Assembly (NCBI GenBank): GCA_020629335.1
Contig: JAHDDN010000243.1
Span: 1 to 7,965, forward strand
Direction of reading: 5' to 3'
DNA from: Chitinophagales bacterium
GTDB taxonomy: Bacteria > Bacteroidota > Bacteroidia > Chitinophagales > UBA2359
Length of the DNA stretch: 7,965 bases
The notes under the pieces: generated by a model
Told to the model about the DNA's origin: nothing
Seen by the model: the letters and a program-made list of their open reading frames with translations, nothing else
Databases searched by the model: none
Shown here: in pieces, positions 1 to 7,885 of the stretch
How the letters are laid out: each line of letters opens with the position of its first letter
Position numbering within the stretch: the stretch's first letter is position 1
Made by a program: the position numbers and the translations under genes

Positions 1-81
1 ATAATCGCAAAAATCCTACAACTTAAAGTCAGAAACTTATAAACTGAACCACTAATAGATTTATTTCTTGAGAGGATTTGC
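1..81. other. Left-end flank downstream of the sensor kinase, no gene seen
   Basis: These 81 nt follow the sensor kinase stop codon on the minus strand. There is no ATG on the minus strand (no cat triplet on the plus strand), no stable GC hairpin with a T run, and no recognisable RNA gene. If a partner response regulator lies downstream of the kinase, its ATG start must be beyond the left edge. Confidence 0.5.
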
Positions 82-3000
82 TTATTCGTTGATTTCTAAA
101 GGGAGGATTAACTCTACTTTGGTGCCTTGTGGTTTATTGGCGCTATCATATAGGTCTTCTACTGATACGTGATATTGCTTGCTTGGATCAAGTGTATTGA
201 GGAGGTGGAGGCGGTCTTCGCTTAATTTCATCCCCATAGATTCATTGTGTGATTCGTGCTTTTGGTATTGAGCAGCTGCTTCACGGCCTATTCCATTATC
301 GGTAATGTAGCAAAAGAGTTGGTTGAGTACGATCTTTATTTTTAAACTAAGGATGCGTTCTCCTTTTTTGTGCATGAGTCCATGCCAAATCGCATTTTCT
401 AAATAGGGCTGAAAAAGGACTGGAGGAATTAAGGTTTCATTAAGATCCAAGGCAGGGTCAATTTGTACATCAAAATGGAAGTTGTTCTTAAAGCGTAATT
501 GTTCTAAGGCGATGTAATTTTTGACTCTTTCTATTTCTTGATTTAGAGGAATGCTATTATGCTTTGAGTTTTCTAAGGTGATACGTATGAGTTTAGAGAA
601 TTTATGAAGGTGTTCCGCAGCGATTTCTGGATCATCGATGAGGATGTGCTTTTGGATAGAATTCAGTGTATTAAAGATAAAGTGAGGATTCATTTGTGCT
701 CTCACAGCCTGTAATTTTAATTCTGCTATGTGGCTATTGAAGGCGGCTTTGTCTTTAATATAATTGACACGACGGGCATATAAGGCAAATAAAAATAAGC
801 CTAATAATAAGCACATAGCTACTATAAAGTACCATCTTTTCCAAAAGGGCTGTTTGATAGTAAAGGTAAAGGAGGCAGGAGGATTGGTCCAGATACCATT
901 TTTGTTTTTAGATCTAACTTTAAAGGTGTAAGTATTGGGGCTTAAATTGGTATAGGTAGCGCTTGTTTTTTCGATAGGAGGAGACCATTCTTCATCTAGG
1001 TTATCCAACATAAACTGGTAATCTATTCCTTTAGGGTTTCGGTGTTGGACGCCCTTGAAATCGAAGGTGAGGTAGTTTTTGCTACTAGGCAAGACTAATT
1101 CCGTGGGTAATTGATAGATAGAGTCAAGATCTTCGCTGTATTCTTTCCAGTTTTGGGATTGATTAAATAGCTTGATATCAGTGATGTGGGAATAAGGTGC
1201 AATGGGCTTTATTTTGTCTTCTTTAGCATCATAAATGACGGCCCCATTGATGGTTCCCATCCAAACTCTATCGAGGCTATCAATGCAGATAGCATTTTGG
1301 TTACATTCTAAAGGGGTAAATCCTTCTTCCTTACCATAGTGAATACTTTGAAAAATATTATTTTGATAGAAGTTTTGAAGATTCAAGCGTTCTAGTCCAT
1401 TAGAGGTGCCAATGAGTAGATGATTCTTTTGTGCTTTTAGTAGATAGATTACGCTACTCGTTAGATATTTATTGCCAAAGCATTTAAAAGACTCACCATT
1501 ATAGTAGTTTAATCCATTGGAGGTACCAAACCAGAGTCCTCCCCATTGATCTTCTTCAATAGCGATTACTTTATTACCACAGATGCCGTCTGTTTTATCA
1601 TAATTGATAAACTGCCCATCTTTGTATTGGCTTATTCCTTGAAGGGTACCTATCCATATTTGTGCTTTACTATCTTCAAAAATGCTATAAATTTTATTGG
1701 AGGGCAGTCCTTCATCAATCGTAAAGCTGTAGAGCGTATCATTTTTAAGATATCGAATTCCACCTTTACTATTATTTTGATTGTCATTACTACAAGCAAA
1801 CCACAGATCACAATTAGAATCTTCTAAAATTGCGTAAACAGAATTATCTCTTAAATCATATTTTTCAGAAAAGTCTTTAAACTGTCCGTCTTGAAATACA
1901 TTTAGCCCTACTTCGGTTCCTATCCACATATCGCCTTTATGATCTTTTTGAATAGATCGAATAGTGCGATGGTTTAAGCCATCTTCTTGTCCATAGGTTT
2001 TTATCTCCTTTCCATCAAAGATAGAAACACCACCCTGAATACGGCCTATCCATATATTACCTCTATCATCTGTATCAAGTGCATAGACGATATTGGATGG
2101 CTGCTGACTATCAATATTAGTTAGCAATGCCATTGAAGGGACAAATTTATTCAGCCCTGTACCTCCAGTGGCGAACCAAAAATTATGTTCTCGATCTTCA
2201 AAAGCGTTTAGTAAATATCCATTGGTAAGGCCTTGTTTGATAGAGAGCTGAGTATATTCTGTTTGATCGTACTTGATGGCTCCATCCCCACTTGTGGTAA
2301 ACCAGAGATTGTTTTTGGTATCTTCAGTAATAGATTGGATCGCTATATCTTTTTGATTGGCTGTTGGGCTAATCGTGTTGGGTAGCGATGCTAAGGTCCA
2401 TTGATTATCACAATACTGGTAGAGTCCTGCATGAGTGCCCATCCAAATATTTCCTCCTTTGTCTTCGTAAAGGGCATTAATAGTTCCAAATTTATTGGGA
2501 AAATTCATACATTGAAATTGACCATCTTCATACTTGGCCAAACCACTTTGGGTGCCTATCCATATATGATTATTGCTATCTTCTAAAATACTAAATATCT
2601 TATTGCTACATAAGCCTTCTTGAATACTATAATTCTTAAAACAATCATCTTCCCTAATAATCAATCCTCCTTCTGTCCCGAATAGTAATCGACCGTCTTT
2701 CAATTCACAAACACTGTGTACTTGATTATTAATTAGGCTATCTTCTTGGCTGGTATAACTGATAAAATGCTTTCCATCAAAGCGACTGATGCCTCCCATA
2801 GTTCCTAACCACATATAGCCCGCTTGATCAAAAAGAAAAGAACGCACATTATTATTAGCTAAACCATGTTGTGCATTAAAACTGTTAAATGACTCTCCAT
2901 CAAAGTTAAAGATACCTCCGTCTGTAGTAGATATCCAAAGGTATCCTTTTTCATCCTGAAGAATTTGAGTCGTTACAGAAGACAAACCTTCTTCCGTCGA

Positions 3001-3084
3001 ATAGTTCTTGAAAAACATCCGTTGGCCGAAACTAAGTGTTGGCAGCAGTAATAAAAGGGATAAAAGTATAGTCCGTTTGGTCAT
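82..3084 (-). CDS. Membrane-bound two-component sensor histidine kinase: double Reg_prop beta-propeller, Y_Y_Y domain, LytS-type kinase
   Basis: Probable periplasmic-sensing histidine kinase of 1000 residues. Residues 1-20 form a signal peptide (MTKR, a Leu-rich core, then SFG before Q21). Residues about 30-620 hold fourteen Reg_prop-type blades with the recurrent W-(I/L/F/M)-G-T...G(L/I)..(Y/F).(D)G pattern. The blade Trp lies at 50, 92, 175, 214, 261, 303, 345, 387, 428, 477, 518 and 608; two degenerate blades have F135 and L557 instead. A Y_Y_Y domain follows (about 670-745), then one membrane helix (about 751-770) and a His_kinase (PF06580-like) domain. H801 in NPHFIFN is the expected phosphoacceptor. 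The ATPase part shows an N box (ENAIWHGL, 896-903) and DNGIG (929-933). There is no receiver or helix-turn-helix domain, so a separate response regulator (LytTR type in most relatives) is expected. The ATG at 3084 directly follows an in-frame TAG, so it is the first possible start and gives an intact signal peptide. The ligand is unknown. Confidence 0.93.
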   Translation of the reverse strand: MTKRTILLSLLLLLPTLSFGQRMFFKNYSTEEGLSSVTTQILQDEKGYLWISTTDGGIFNFDGESFNSFNAQHGLANNNVRSFLFDQAGYMWLGTMGGISRFDGKHFISYTSQEDSLINNQVHSVCELKDGRLLFGTEGGLIIREDDCFKNYSIQEGLCSNKIFSILEDSNNHIWIGTQSGLAKYEDGQFQCMNFPNKFGTINALYEDKGGNIWMGTHAGLYQYCDNQWTLASLPNTISPTANQKDIAIQSITEDTKNNLWFTTSGDGAIKYDQTEYTQLSIKQGLTNGYLLNAFEDREHNFWFATGGTGLNKFVPSMALLTNIDSQQPSNIVYALDTDDRGNIWIGRIQGGVSIFDGKEIKTYGQEDGLNHRTIRSIQKDHKGDMWIGTEVGLNVFQDGQFKDFSEKYDLRDNSVYAILEDSNCDLWFACSNDNQNNSKGGIRYLKNDTLYSFTIDEGLPSNKIYSIFEDSKAQIWIGTLQGISQYKDGQFINYDKTDGICGNKVIAIEEDQWGGLWFGTSNGLNYYNGESFKCFGNKYLTSSVIYLLKAQKNHLLIGTSNGLERLNLQNFYQNNIFQSIHYGKEEGFTPLECNQNAICIDSLDRVWMGTINGAVIYDAKEDKIKPIAPYSHITDIKLFNQSQNWKEYSEDLDSIYQLPTELVLPSSKNYLTFDFKGVQHRNPKGIDYQFMLDNLDEEWSPPIEKTSATYTNLSPNTYTFKVRSKNKNGIWTNPPASFTFTIKQPFWKRWYFIVAMCLLLGLFLFALYARRVNYIKDKAAFNSHIAELKLQAVRAQMNPHFIFNTLNSIQKHILIDDPEIAAEHLHKFSKLIRITLENSKHNSIPLNQEIERVKNYIALEQLRFKNNFHFDVQIDPALDLNETLIPPVLFQPYLENAIWHGLMHKKGERILSLKIKIVLNQLFCYITDNGIGREAAAQYQKHESHNESMGMKLSEDRLHLLNTLDPSKQYHVSVEDLYDSANKPQGTKVELILPLEINE
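1225..2997 (-). repeat. Fourteen tandem Reg_prop blade repeats within the sensor kinase gene
   Basis: The segment encodes fourteen diverged repeats of roughly 39-51 residues. Each usually has a G-L-x-(S/N)-N-x(V/I) turn, an ED-rich strand, then (I/L)W(I/F/M)GT and G-(L/I)-x-x-(Y/F)-x-x-G. At DNA level the conserved core appears on the plus strand as recurring variants of cctatccatat (for example near 1650, 1920, 2045 and 2555). Fourteen blades fit two seven-bladed propellers, the arrangement known for HTCS and related Bacteroidota sensors. The repeats are too diverged to look like a recent expansion. Confidence 0.85.
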
Positions 3085-3124
3085 CTAACATAAAAATAAA
3101 CAATATTTATGATAGATGTTAGAT
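3083..3124. promoter_or_regulatory. Inverted repeat (9-bp arms) overlapping the sensor kinase start codon
   Basis: Plus strand atctaacat at 3083-3091 is perfectly complementary in inverted orientation to atgttagat at 3116-3124, with a 24-nt AT-rich spacer. The left arm includes the first two bases of the sensor ATG (3084-3082). Arm centres are 33 bp apart, close to three helical turns. It could be a dyad operator or a hairpin that masks the start codon. A shorter competing pairing, cataaa (3089-3094) with tttatg (3106-3111), shares three bases with the left arm. The repeat is seen directly; its function is inferred and could be chance in AT-rich DNA. Confidence 0.4.
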
Positions 3125-3152
3125 AAATTCTAAAATAAAATAATTTAAGTTT
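3085..3152. other. AT-rich intergenic spacer between thrC and the sensor kinase, no convincing terminator
   Basis: This 68-nt gap is strongly AT-rich. Downstream of the thrC stop on the minus strand I find no GC stem followed by a T run. The only pairing there is an all-AT 6-bp stem (3124-3129 with 3142-3147), which is unlikely to terminate. I also see no exact TAnnTTTG box for an independent sensor promoter. Read-through from the thr operon into the sensor gene is therefore possible but not shown. Confidence 0.5.
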
Positions 3153-4454
3153 TTAGGCACGTCCCAATAGATAAGCCCTAAAACCATCATAATCTGTATC
3201 CATCAAAATAGCTTCCTTGGTCTTATCCACTAATTGTTGTAAAGCATCAGGCAATGCGACTTTTTGTCCAAGTGCATCTTCTACAATATCTAAAAATTTA
3301 GCGGCATGAGCAGTGGCTAAAAAGATGCCCTGCATATCAGTATGAGTTGCTAAGAAATCTCTCATCCCTAAATAAGCCACGGCAGTATGTGGACAAGCAA
3401 CATATTGGAAGCGCTCATATAGTTCTTGGATACCAACTACTGTCTCTTCATTGGTATAGCTATAGGCAGCGATGGCACTTCCGATCTTTGCTACATCTTG
3501 ATTGTATAAGTCTTGAATTCGCTGTAGATTACTTGGATTACCGACATCCATTGCATTAGAGTGGGTAGGAACAGATGGGCGAGGAGTGAATACGCCCGTA
3601 TCTAAATAGTTCTTGAAAACATCATTCGCATTATTAGCTGCCACAAAATGGGCAATAGGCAAACCCATACGTTGCGCAATCAAGCCAGCAGTTAAGTTGC
3701 CAAAGTTGCCACTAGGAACACAAACAGCTAATGGCTTGCTTTTATCTTTTAGTTGAGCATAAGCTCTAAAGTAATAAAATGCTTGTGGTATTAATCGTGC
3801 AATATTAATGGAGTTAGCAGAAGAAATATTCAATTGCGCTCTTAAATCTTCATCTAAGAAAGCCTGCTTCACTAAGGCTTGACAATCATCGAAGTTTCCT
3901 TTCACTTCTAAGGCGGTAATATTCTCTCCCAAAGTCGTTAATTGCTTTTCTTGTAGCACACTGATTTTCTGACTTGGATACAAGATAACTACTTCAATTC
4001 CTGCTGTTTTGTAAAAACCTTGTGCAACGGCTCCACCCGTATCCCCAGAAGTAGCCACTAAAATAGTCAGCTTCTCATTTGAGTGTCGAATAAAATAACT
4101 CATCAATCGAGCCATAAAGCGAGCACCAAAATCCTTAAAAGCTAAAGAAGGGCCGTGAAATAACTCTAATACACCTAAACCTTCTTCTAGCTCCACCACA
4201 GGCGCTTTGAAGTTAATAGCGTCATATACAATCTCTTTTAAAGCATCAGCAGGCACAGCATCTTGTAATAAGCATTGTGCGACTTGATAGGCCATTTCTT
4301 CAAAAGGCATCTCGCTTATATTCTCAAAAAAAGAATCGGGTAATCGCTGAATTTTTTCAGGCATATACAAACCATTGTCAGGCGGTAATCCTCTCATCAC
4401 TGCCTGATCAATCAATACCTCTTCGCTTTCTCTTCTAGTACTATAAAATTGCAT
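3153..4454 (-). CDS. thrC: Threonine synthase
   Basis: Catalyses the last step of threonine synthesis: PLP-dependent conversion of O-phospho-L-homoserine to L-threonine plus phosphate, in the cytoplasm. The 433-residue length matches the bacterial ThrC family (E. coli form about 428). The N-terminal region has the threonine-synthase pattern YSTR...GLPPDNGLYMP (4-32). The PLP lysine is K107 in GPSLAFKDFGAR (101-112). Other family signatures are SGDTGGA (136-142), SANSINIARL (212-221), the phosphate-binding PSGNFGN (247-253), AMDVGNPSN (301-309) and CPHTAVA (354-360). The ATG at 4454 is the first start after an in-frame TAA at 4467-4469, and its upstream sequence is A-rich without a clear Shine-Dalgarno site. 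It is the last thr gene, 49 nt after thrB, with a hairpin repeat between them. It appears full length and intact. Confidence 0.98.
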   Translation of the reverse strand: MQFYSTRRESEEVLIDQAVMRGLPPDNGLYMPEKIQRLPDSFFENISEMPFEEMAYQVAQCLLQDAVPADALKEIVYDAINFKAPVVELEEGLGVLELFHGPSLAFKDFGARFMARLMSYFIRHSNEKLTILVATSGDTGGAVAQGFYKTAGIEVVILYPSQKISVLQEKQLTTLGENITALEVKGNFDDCQALVKQAFLDEDLRAQLNISSANSINIARLIPQAFYYFRAYAQLKDKSKPLAVCVPSGNFGNLTAGLIAQRMGLPIAHFVAANNANDVFKNYLDTGVFTPRPSVPTHSNAMDVGNPSNLQRIQDLYNQDVAKIGSAIAAYSYTNEETVVGIQELYERFQYVACPHTAVAYLGMRDFLATHTDMQGIFLATAHAAKFLDIVEDALGQKVALPDALQQLVDKTKEAILMDTDYDGFRAYLLGRA

Positions 4455-4469
4455 AATTGTGTTTTTTTA

Positions 4470-4506
4470 AATTTCCCCTTCTTCCAGGAGGGGCCAGGGG
4501 AGGTTA
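4470..4506. repeat. GC-rich palindromic intergenic repeat (REP-like) between thrB and thrC
   Basis: On the plus strand, ccccttct (4475-4482) pairs with aggagggg (4486-4493) around a 3-nt loop. This is an 8-bp stem with one T-G pair, which becomes a C-A mismatch in the minus-strand transcript. It is followed by ccaggggagg and then the thrB stop codon (4504-4506). The G/C-run composition contrasts sharply with the AT-rich flanks. From memory, similar cccctnc...gaggggnnaggggagg sequences recur between genes in Bacteroidota and other phyla; this was not searched. In the transcript the stem is followed by an A-rich, not U-rich, stretch, so it is not a standard intrinsic terminator. It may affect mRNA processing or the ratio of ThrC to ThrAB. 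Confidence 0.6.
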
Positions 4507-5427
4507 AATCAATTCCGCCCCTTTCGTATTCACCCCCGAAACATATAACTCTGCCTCAATTCCCTCTCTATCCAAGGTCTTTTTCATGATTTCGCCTACT
4601 TGCTCTGCTTGTACCTTGCCAGCCACCATTGCAAACATAGATGGACCAGAACCCGATATACCAAAGCTCATAGCCCCAGCATACATGGCTGCTTTCTTGA
4701 CCTTGCTAAAGGCAGGAATCAAGGGAGCACGATAAGGCTCCGCAATACGATCCACTAAAGAATTGCCGATTAACTGAAGATCATTTTTATATAAGCCAGC
4801 CACAAAGCCCGCAATTTGTCCCATTTGATAAACGGTATCGTCTATTGGAATTTCTGACTTTAAAACTCCTCTTGCATCCTTAGTAAATATCTCAACATCA
4901 GGATGCACTAAAGCCACATATAAATTATAAGGACAAGGCAATTCTACAATATCCAAAGGATCATAAGAACGAATTAAGACAATACCACCCAGTAGGGAAG
5001 GGGCTACATTATCACCATGTCCACTACCACAAGCAATACGCTCCGCTTCCATTACAAAAGGCAATAATTCTCGCTTACTCAATGGATTACCCAATAAGCA
5101 ATTAGCCGCCCAAACACCCGCTACCGCACTGGCAGCACTGGAGCCTAAGCCACTGCCCAAAGGCATCTTTTTTTCGATGCTAATATCAATGCCTCGTGTT
5201 TCGCCCACAGCTTTTAATAGCTCAATTACGGCGACACCAGCGGTGTTTTTCATGGCTTCTAAAGGAAGCTTTCCGCCATCGCCCTTGATGCTCACAATAC
5301 GCACTTCGCCGACCTCATTAAAGCTGACCGTTACCTCATCTCCAGGCGCTTTAACCGCCATGCCCAAGACATCAAAACCGACAATCACATTCCCTACAGA
5401 AGCAGGGGCAAAAGCTTTCACACTCAT
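4504..5427 (-). CDS. thrB: Homoserine kinase (GHMP family)
   Basis: Phosphorylates L-homoserine with ATP to O-phospho-L-homoserine, the substrate of the adjacent threonine synthase; cytoplasmic. At 307 residues it has the usual length for ThrB. All three GHMP-kinase motifs are present: the N-terminal substrate motif APASVGNVIVGFDVLG (7-22), the ATP/phosphate loop PLGSGLGSSAASA (89-101) and the C-terminal motif FGISGSGPSMFA (255-266). HGDNVAPSLLGG (137-148) is also typical of homoserine kinase and helps separate it from mevalonate or galactose kinases. The ATG at 5427 lies 4 nt after the thrA stop and is the first start after an in-frame TAA (5437-5439). The spacing suggests translational coupling with thrA. 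The stop codon sits at the edge of the palindromic repeat that leads to thrC, but the coding frame appears undisturbed. Confidence 0.98.
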   Translation of the reverse strand: MSVKAFAPASVGNVIVGFDVLGMAVKAPGDEVTVSFNEVGEVRIVSIKGDGGKLPLEAMKNTAGVAVIELLKAVGETRGIDISIEKKMPLGSGLGSSAASAVAGVWAANCLLGNPLSKRELLPFVMEAERIACGSGHGDNVAPSLLGGIVLIRSYDPLDIVELPCPYNLYVALVHPDVEIFTKDARGVLKSEIPIDDTVYQMGQIAGFVAGLYKNDLQLIGNSLVDRIAEPYRAPLIPAFSKVKKAAMYAGAMSFGISGSGPSMFAMVAGKVQAEQVGEIMKKTLDREGIEAELYVSGVNTKGAELI

Positions 5428-5431
5428 GATT

Positions 5432-7885
5432 TTACTTTAAGTAATTACTAATCGTGATAATCTCTGCAAATACACCAGCAGCAGTTACTTCCGCTCCTGC
5501 GCCAGGTCCTTTGACCACCAATGGCGTATTAGAATAACGCTTCGTATGGAATACAATCATATTGTCGCTACCTGCTAATGGATAAAAAGGACTCTTCATA
5601 TCCACTGCTTGTAAACCGACCTTCATTTTCTTTTTGTCAATGCTGGCCATGAATCGAAGTACTTTTCCTTTTTTAGCCGCCTCCGTTTGGAGAGCAGAAA
5701 AATGATCGTCATTTTTTTCTAAGGCCTCAAAGAATTGATCGACTGTTTTAGCTTTGACACAAGCTGCTGGAAGAATGTTTTCCACCTCAACATCTGCTGG
5801 GTTGACATGCAAGCCCATTTCTCTGGCTAAGATCAATGCCTTACGTGCAACATCCTTTCCACTCAAATCCTCTCTTGGGTCTGGCTCTGTAAAGCCTTTC
5901 TCCTGTGCCTCTTTCACAATCTCGCTAAATGGGCGACTACCATCAAAGCTATTAAATACAAATGACATAGAACCAGAAAGTACCGCTTCAATTTTATTAA
6001 TTGCATCACCACTTTGCATCAAATCTTGCATCGTAGAAATGACTGGTAATCCAGCCCCAACATTGGTTTCATACAAGAATTTTACCCCATGCTTTTTCGC
6101 TAAGAAATTATAGTGGAGGTAATCTTCCATACTACCTGAATTAGCAATTTTATTGGGTGTTACGATAGAAATACTATTCGTCAATACCTTCGCATAATGC
6201 TTAATAGGGTAGGAGCTGGCCGTACAATCCACCAATATACTATTGGATAAATTCATATCGATCATCTGCTTGATGAAGGCAGCCAATTTTGCTTTTTCTC
6301 CATTTTCTGCTAATTCCTTATCCCATTTTTTGATCGTGATACCATCTTCATTAGTGAGCATTTGTCTGGTATTACTAATACCAGTTAATTTTACTTCTAA
6401 TGATTGATGCTCTTTTAAGTATTTCGCTTGACTCTGAATCTGCTTTAATAAAGTCTTCGCAATTAATCCCGTACCTAATACAAAGATATTCACCGAGCGA
6501 GTATCAGAAAGGAAGAAAGTCTCATGAAGCACATTCAAAGATTTTGCTTCGTCCTCTTTCCCTACTGCGGCTGAGATATTCAACTCAGAAGAACCCTGAG
6601 CAATCGCTCTAATATTCACCCCATTCTTACCTAATGACTCAAACATACGTCCAGCCACACCAGTCGTATTTCTCATATTAGAACCAATCACAGCTACAAC
6701 AGATAAATCCTTTTCAATGACCACAGGATCAATTTGTCCACTTCTTATCTCATACGCAAAAGCATCCTTGATAGCCGTTTTAGCCGCTGAAATATCATCA
6801 GGCTTAATCGCAAATGTGATAGAGTGCTCAGAAGATGCCTGTGTAATCAAAATGATATTCACCTTTCTATTAGCTAAAGCACTAAATAATCGACCAGAAA
6901 TACCAGCCACACCAACCATACCAGAACCTTGCACTGTCAGTAAAGCAATTTTACCTAAAGAAGTAATCCCTTTTACTGGATGCTCATCATTGGCCTGTTC
7001 ACTAATTAGTGTACCAGGGAAAGAAGGATTAAACGAGTTGCGAATACGCAATGAAATCCCTTTTTCTAATACAGGTTGTATCGTAGGCGGATGAATTACC
7101 TTCGCCCCAAAATGCGACATCTCTAATGCTTCCTCATAAGTCATCGATGGCAGCGTAAATGCCTTTTTTACTTTTCGAGGATCAGATGTCATGACACCAT
7201 CCACATCTGTCCAAATTTCTAATACCTTCGCTTTAGTTGCAGCAGCCAAAATAGCTGCGGAATAATCAGATCCCCCACGGCCTAAAGTAGTGGTCACGGC
7301 ATTCTCATTAGAAGCCACAAAACCACCCATTAACCAAACTCCCTTAGCACCTTTAGTCGCCTTGGCAATCTGTTTATTAGTTACCTCAAAATCTACTTTA
7401 GCCGCTCCAAAATCACTATTAGTACGTATCATATCACGAGAATCCAACCAAGTAGCCGTCTTCAAATGCTTTTTCAAATAAGCTGCAATAATGATAGAAG
7501 AAACCAATTCTCCATAACTCACCACACAATCCAATACACGAGGAGAAAGCTCTTTCACCAAATAAACCCCATGAATCAAATCCCTCAAATTCTTCGTCTT
7601 CTCCTGCAATTTAGCCAACAAAACCTTCGCCTCCGTCTTATTAAACAACTTCCCAATGGCCTCACTATGACGCTGATAAATCCCATCAATCACCGTATGA
7701 TATTGATCATCTCCAGCCTGTGCCATCTCCGCCGTACTAATCAAATGATCCGTCAATCCACCAAAAGCAGATACGATCACGCCCACTTTCTTATGCTCCT
7801 TCAAAGCCGTAGCCACTATATCCTTTAGTCGCTTGATTCTATCCGCATTAGCCACCGAAGTGCCACCAAATTTCATCACTATCAT
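5432..7885 (-). CDS. thrA: Bifunctional aspartokinase / homoserine dehydrogenase
   Basis: Catalyses the first and third steps of the aspartate-to-threonine route: ATP-dependent phosphorylation of aspartate, and NAD(P)H reduction of aspartate semialdehyde to homoserine. At 817 residues it matches ThrA/MetL-type fusions (about 810-820). The aspartokinase part (1 to about 295) has KFGGTSVA (5-12), SYGE (123-126), TTLGRGGSD (199-207), WTDVDGVMTSDPR (225-237) and HFGAKVIHPPT (258-268). Two ACT domains follow, with cores near 316-360 and 396-441, the usual site of threonine feedback control. The dehydrogenase part has a nucleotide loop GTGLIA (471-476), VTPNKIANSG (575-584), NVGAGLPVIST (608-618) and DLSGKDVARK (673-682); D678 and K682 match the catalytic Asp and Lys of the family. 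The ATG at 7885 is the first start after an in-frame TAG (7892-7894); M4 at 7876 is a possible alternative. First gene of the operon. Confidence 0.98.
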   Translation of the reverse strand: MIVMKFGGTSVANADRIKRLKDIVATALKEHKKVGVIVSAFGGLTDHLISTAEMAQAGDDQYHTVIDGIYQRHSEAIGKLFNKTEAKVLLAKLQEKTKNLRDLIHGVYLVKELSPRVLDCVVSYGELVSSIIIAAYLKKHLKTATWLDSRDMIRTNSDFGAAKVDFEVTNKQIAKATKGAKGVWLMGGFVASNENAVTTTLGRGGSDYSAAILAAATKAKVLEIWTDVDGVMTSDPRKVKKAFTLPSMTYEEALEMSHFGAKVIHPPTIQPVLEKGISLRIRNSFNPSFPGTLISEQANDEHPVKGITSLGKIALLTVQGSGMVGVAGISGRLFSALANRKVNIILITQASSEHSITFAIKPDDISAAKTAIKDAFAYEIRSGQIDPVVIEKDLSVVAVIGSNMRNTTGVAGRMFESLGKNGVNIRAIAQGSSELNISAAVGKEDEAKSLNVLHETFFLSDTRSVNIFVLGTGLIAKTLLKQIQSQAKYLKEHQSLEVKLTGISNTRQMLTNEDGITIKKWDKELAENGEKAKLAAFIKQMIDMNLSNSILVDCTASSYPIKHYAKVLTNSISIVTPNKIANSGSMEDYLHYNFLAKKHGVKFLYETNVGAGLPVISTMQDLMQSGDAINKIEAVLSGSMSFVFNSFDGSRPFSEIVKEAQEKGFTEPDPREDLSGKDVARKALILAREMGLHVNPADVEVENILPAACVKAKTVDQFFEALEKNDDHFSALQTEAAKKGKVLRFMASIDKKKMKVGLQAVDMKSPFYPLAGSDNMIVFHTKRYSNTPLVVKGPGAGAEVTAAGVFAEIITISNYLK

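Noticed and set aside
82..3084. The sensor as a full hybrid two-component system (HTCS)
   Set aside because: The protein ends at the ATPase domain (GTKVELILP, then the C-terminus). There is no receiver or AraC-type DNA-binding domain.
3031..3091. Short out-of-frame ORF starting at the ATG at 3091 and overlapping the sensor start
   Set aside because: It runs only 19 codons to a TAG, resembles no known leader, and such frames are common by chance; only the dyad itself is reported.
3124..3147. AT-only stem downstream of thrC as a terminator
   Set aside because: Six A-T pairs with a 12-nt loop are too weak, and there is no GC stem.
4455..4503. The thrB-thrC hairpin as an intrinsic terminator
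   Set aside because: In the transcribed direction the stem is followed by AAATTTAAAAAAA rather than a U run, and termination here would cut off thrC.
1546..7828. Several plus-strand open frames (for example 1546-1827, 3347-3559, 5177-5440, 5754-6113, 6717-7094, 7466-7828)
   Set aside because: All lie antisense within strongly supported minus-strand genes, have no recognisable domains and have compositions expected of antisense frames.
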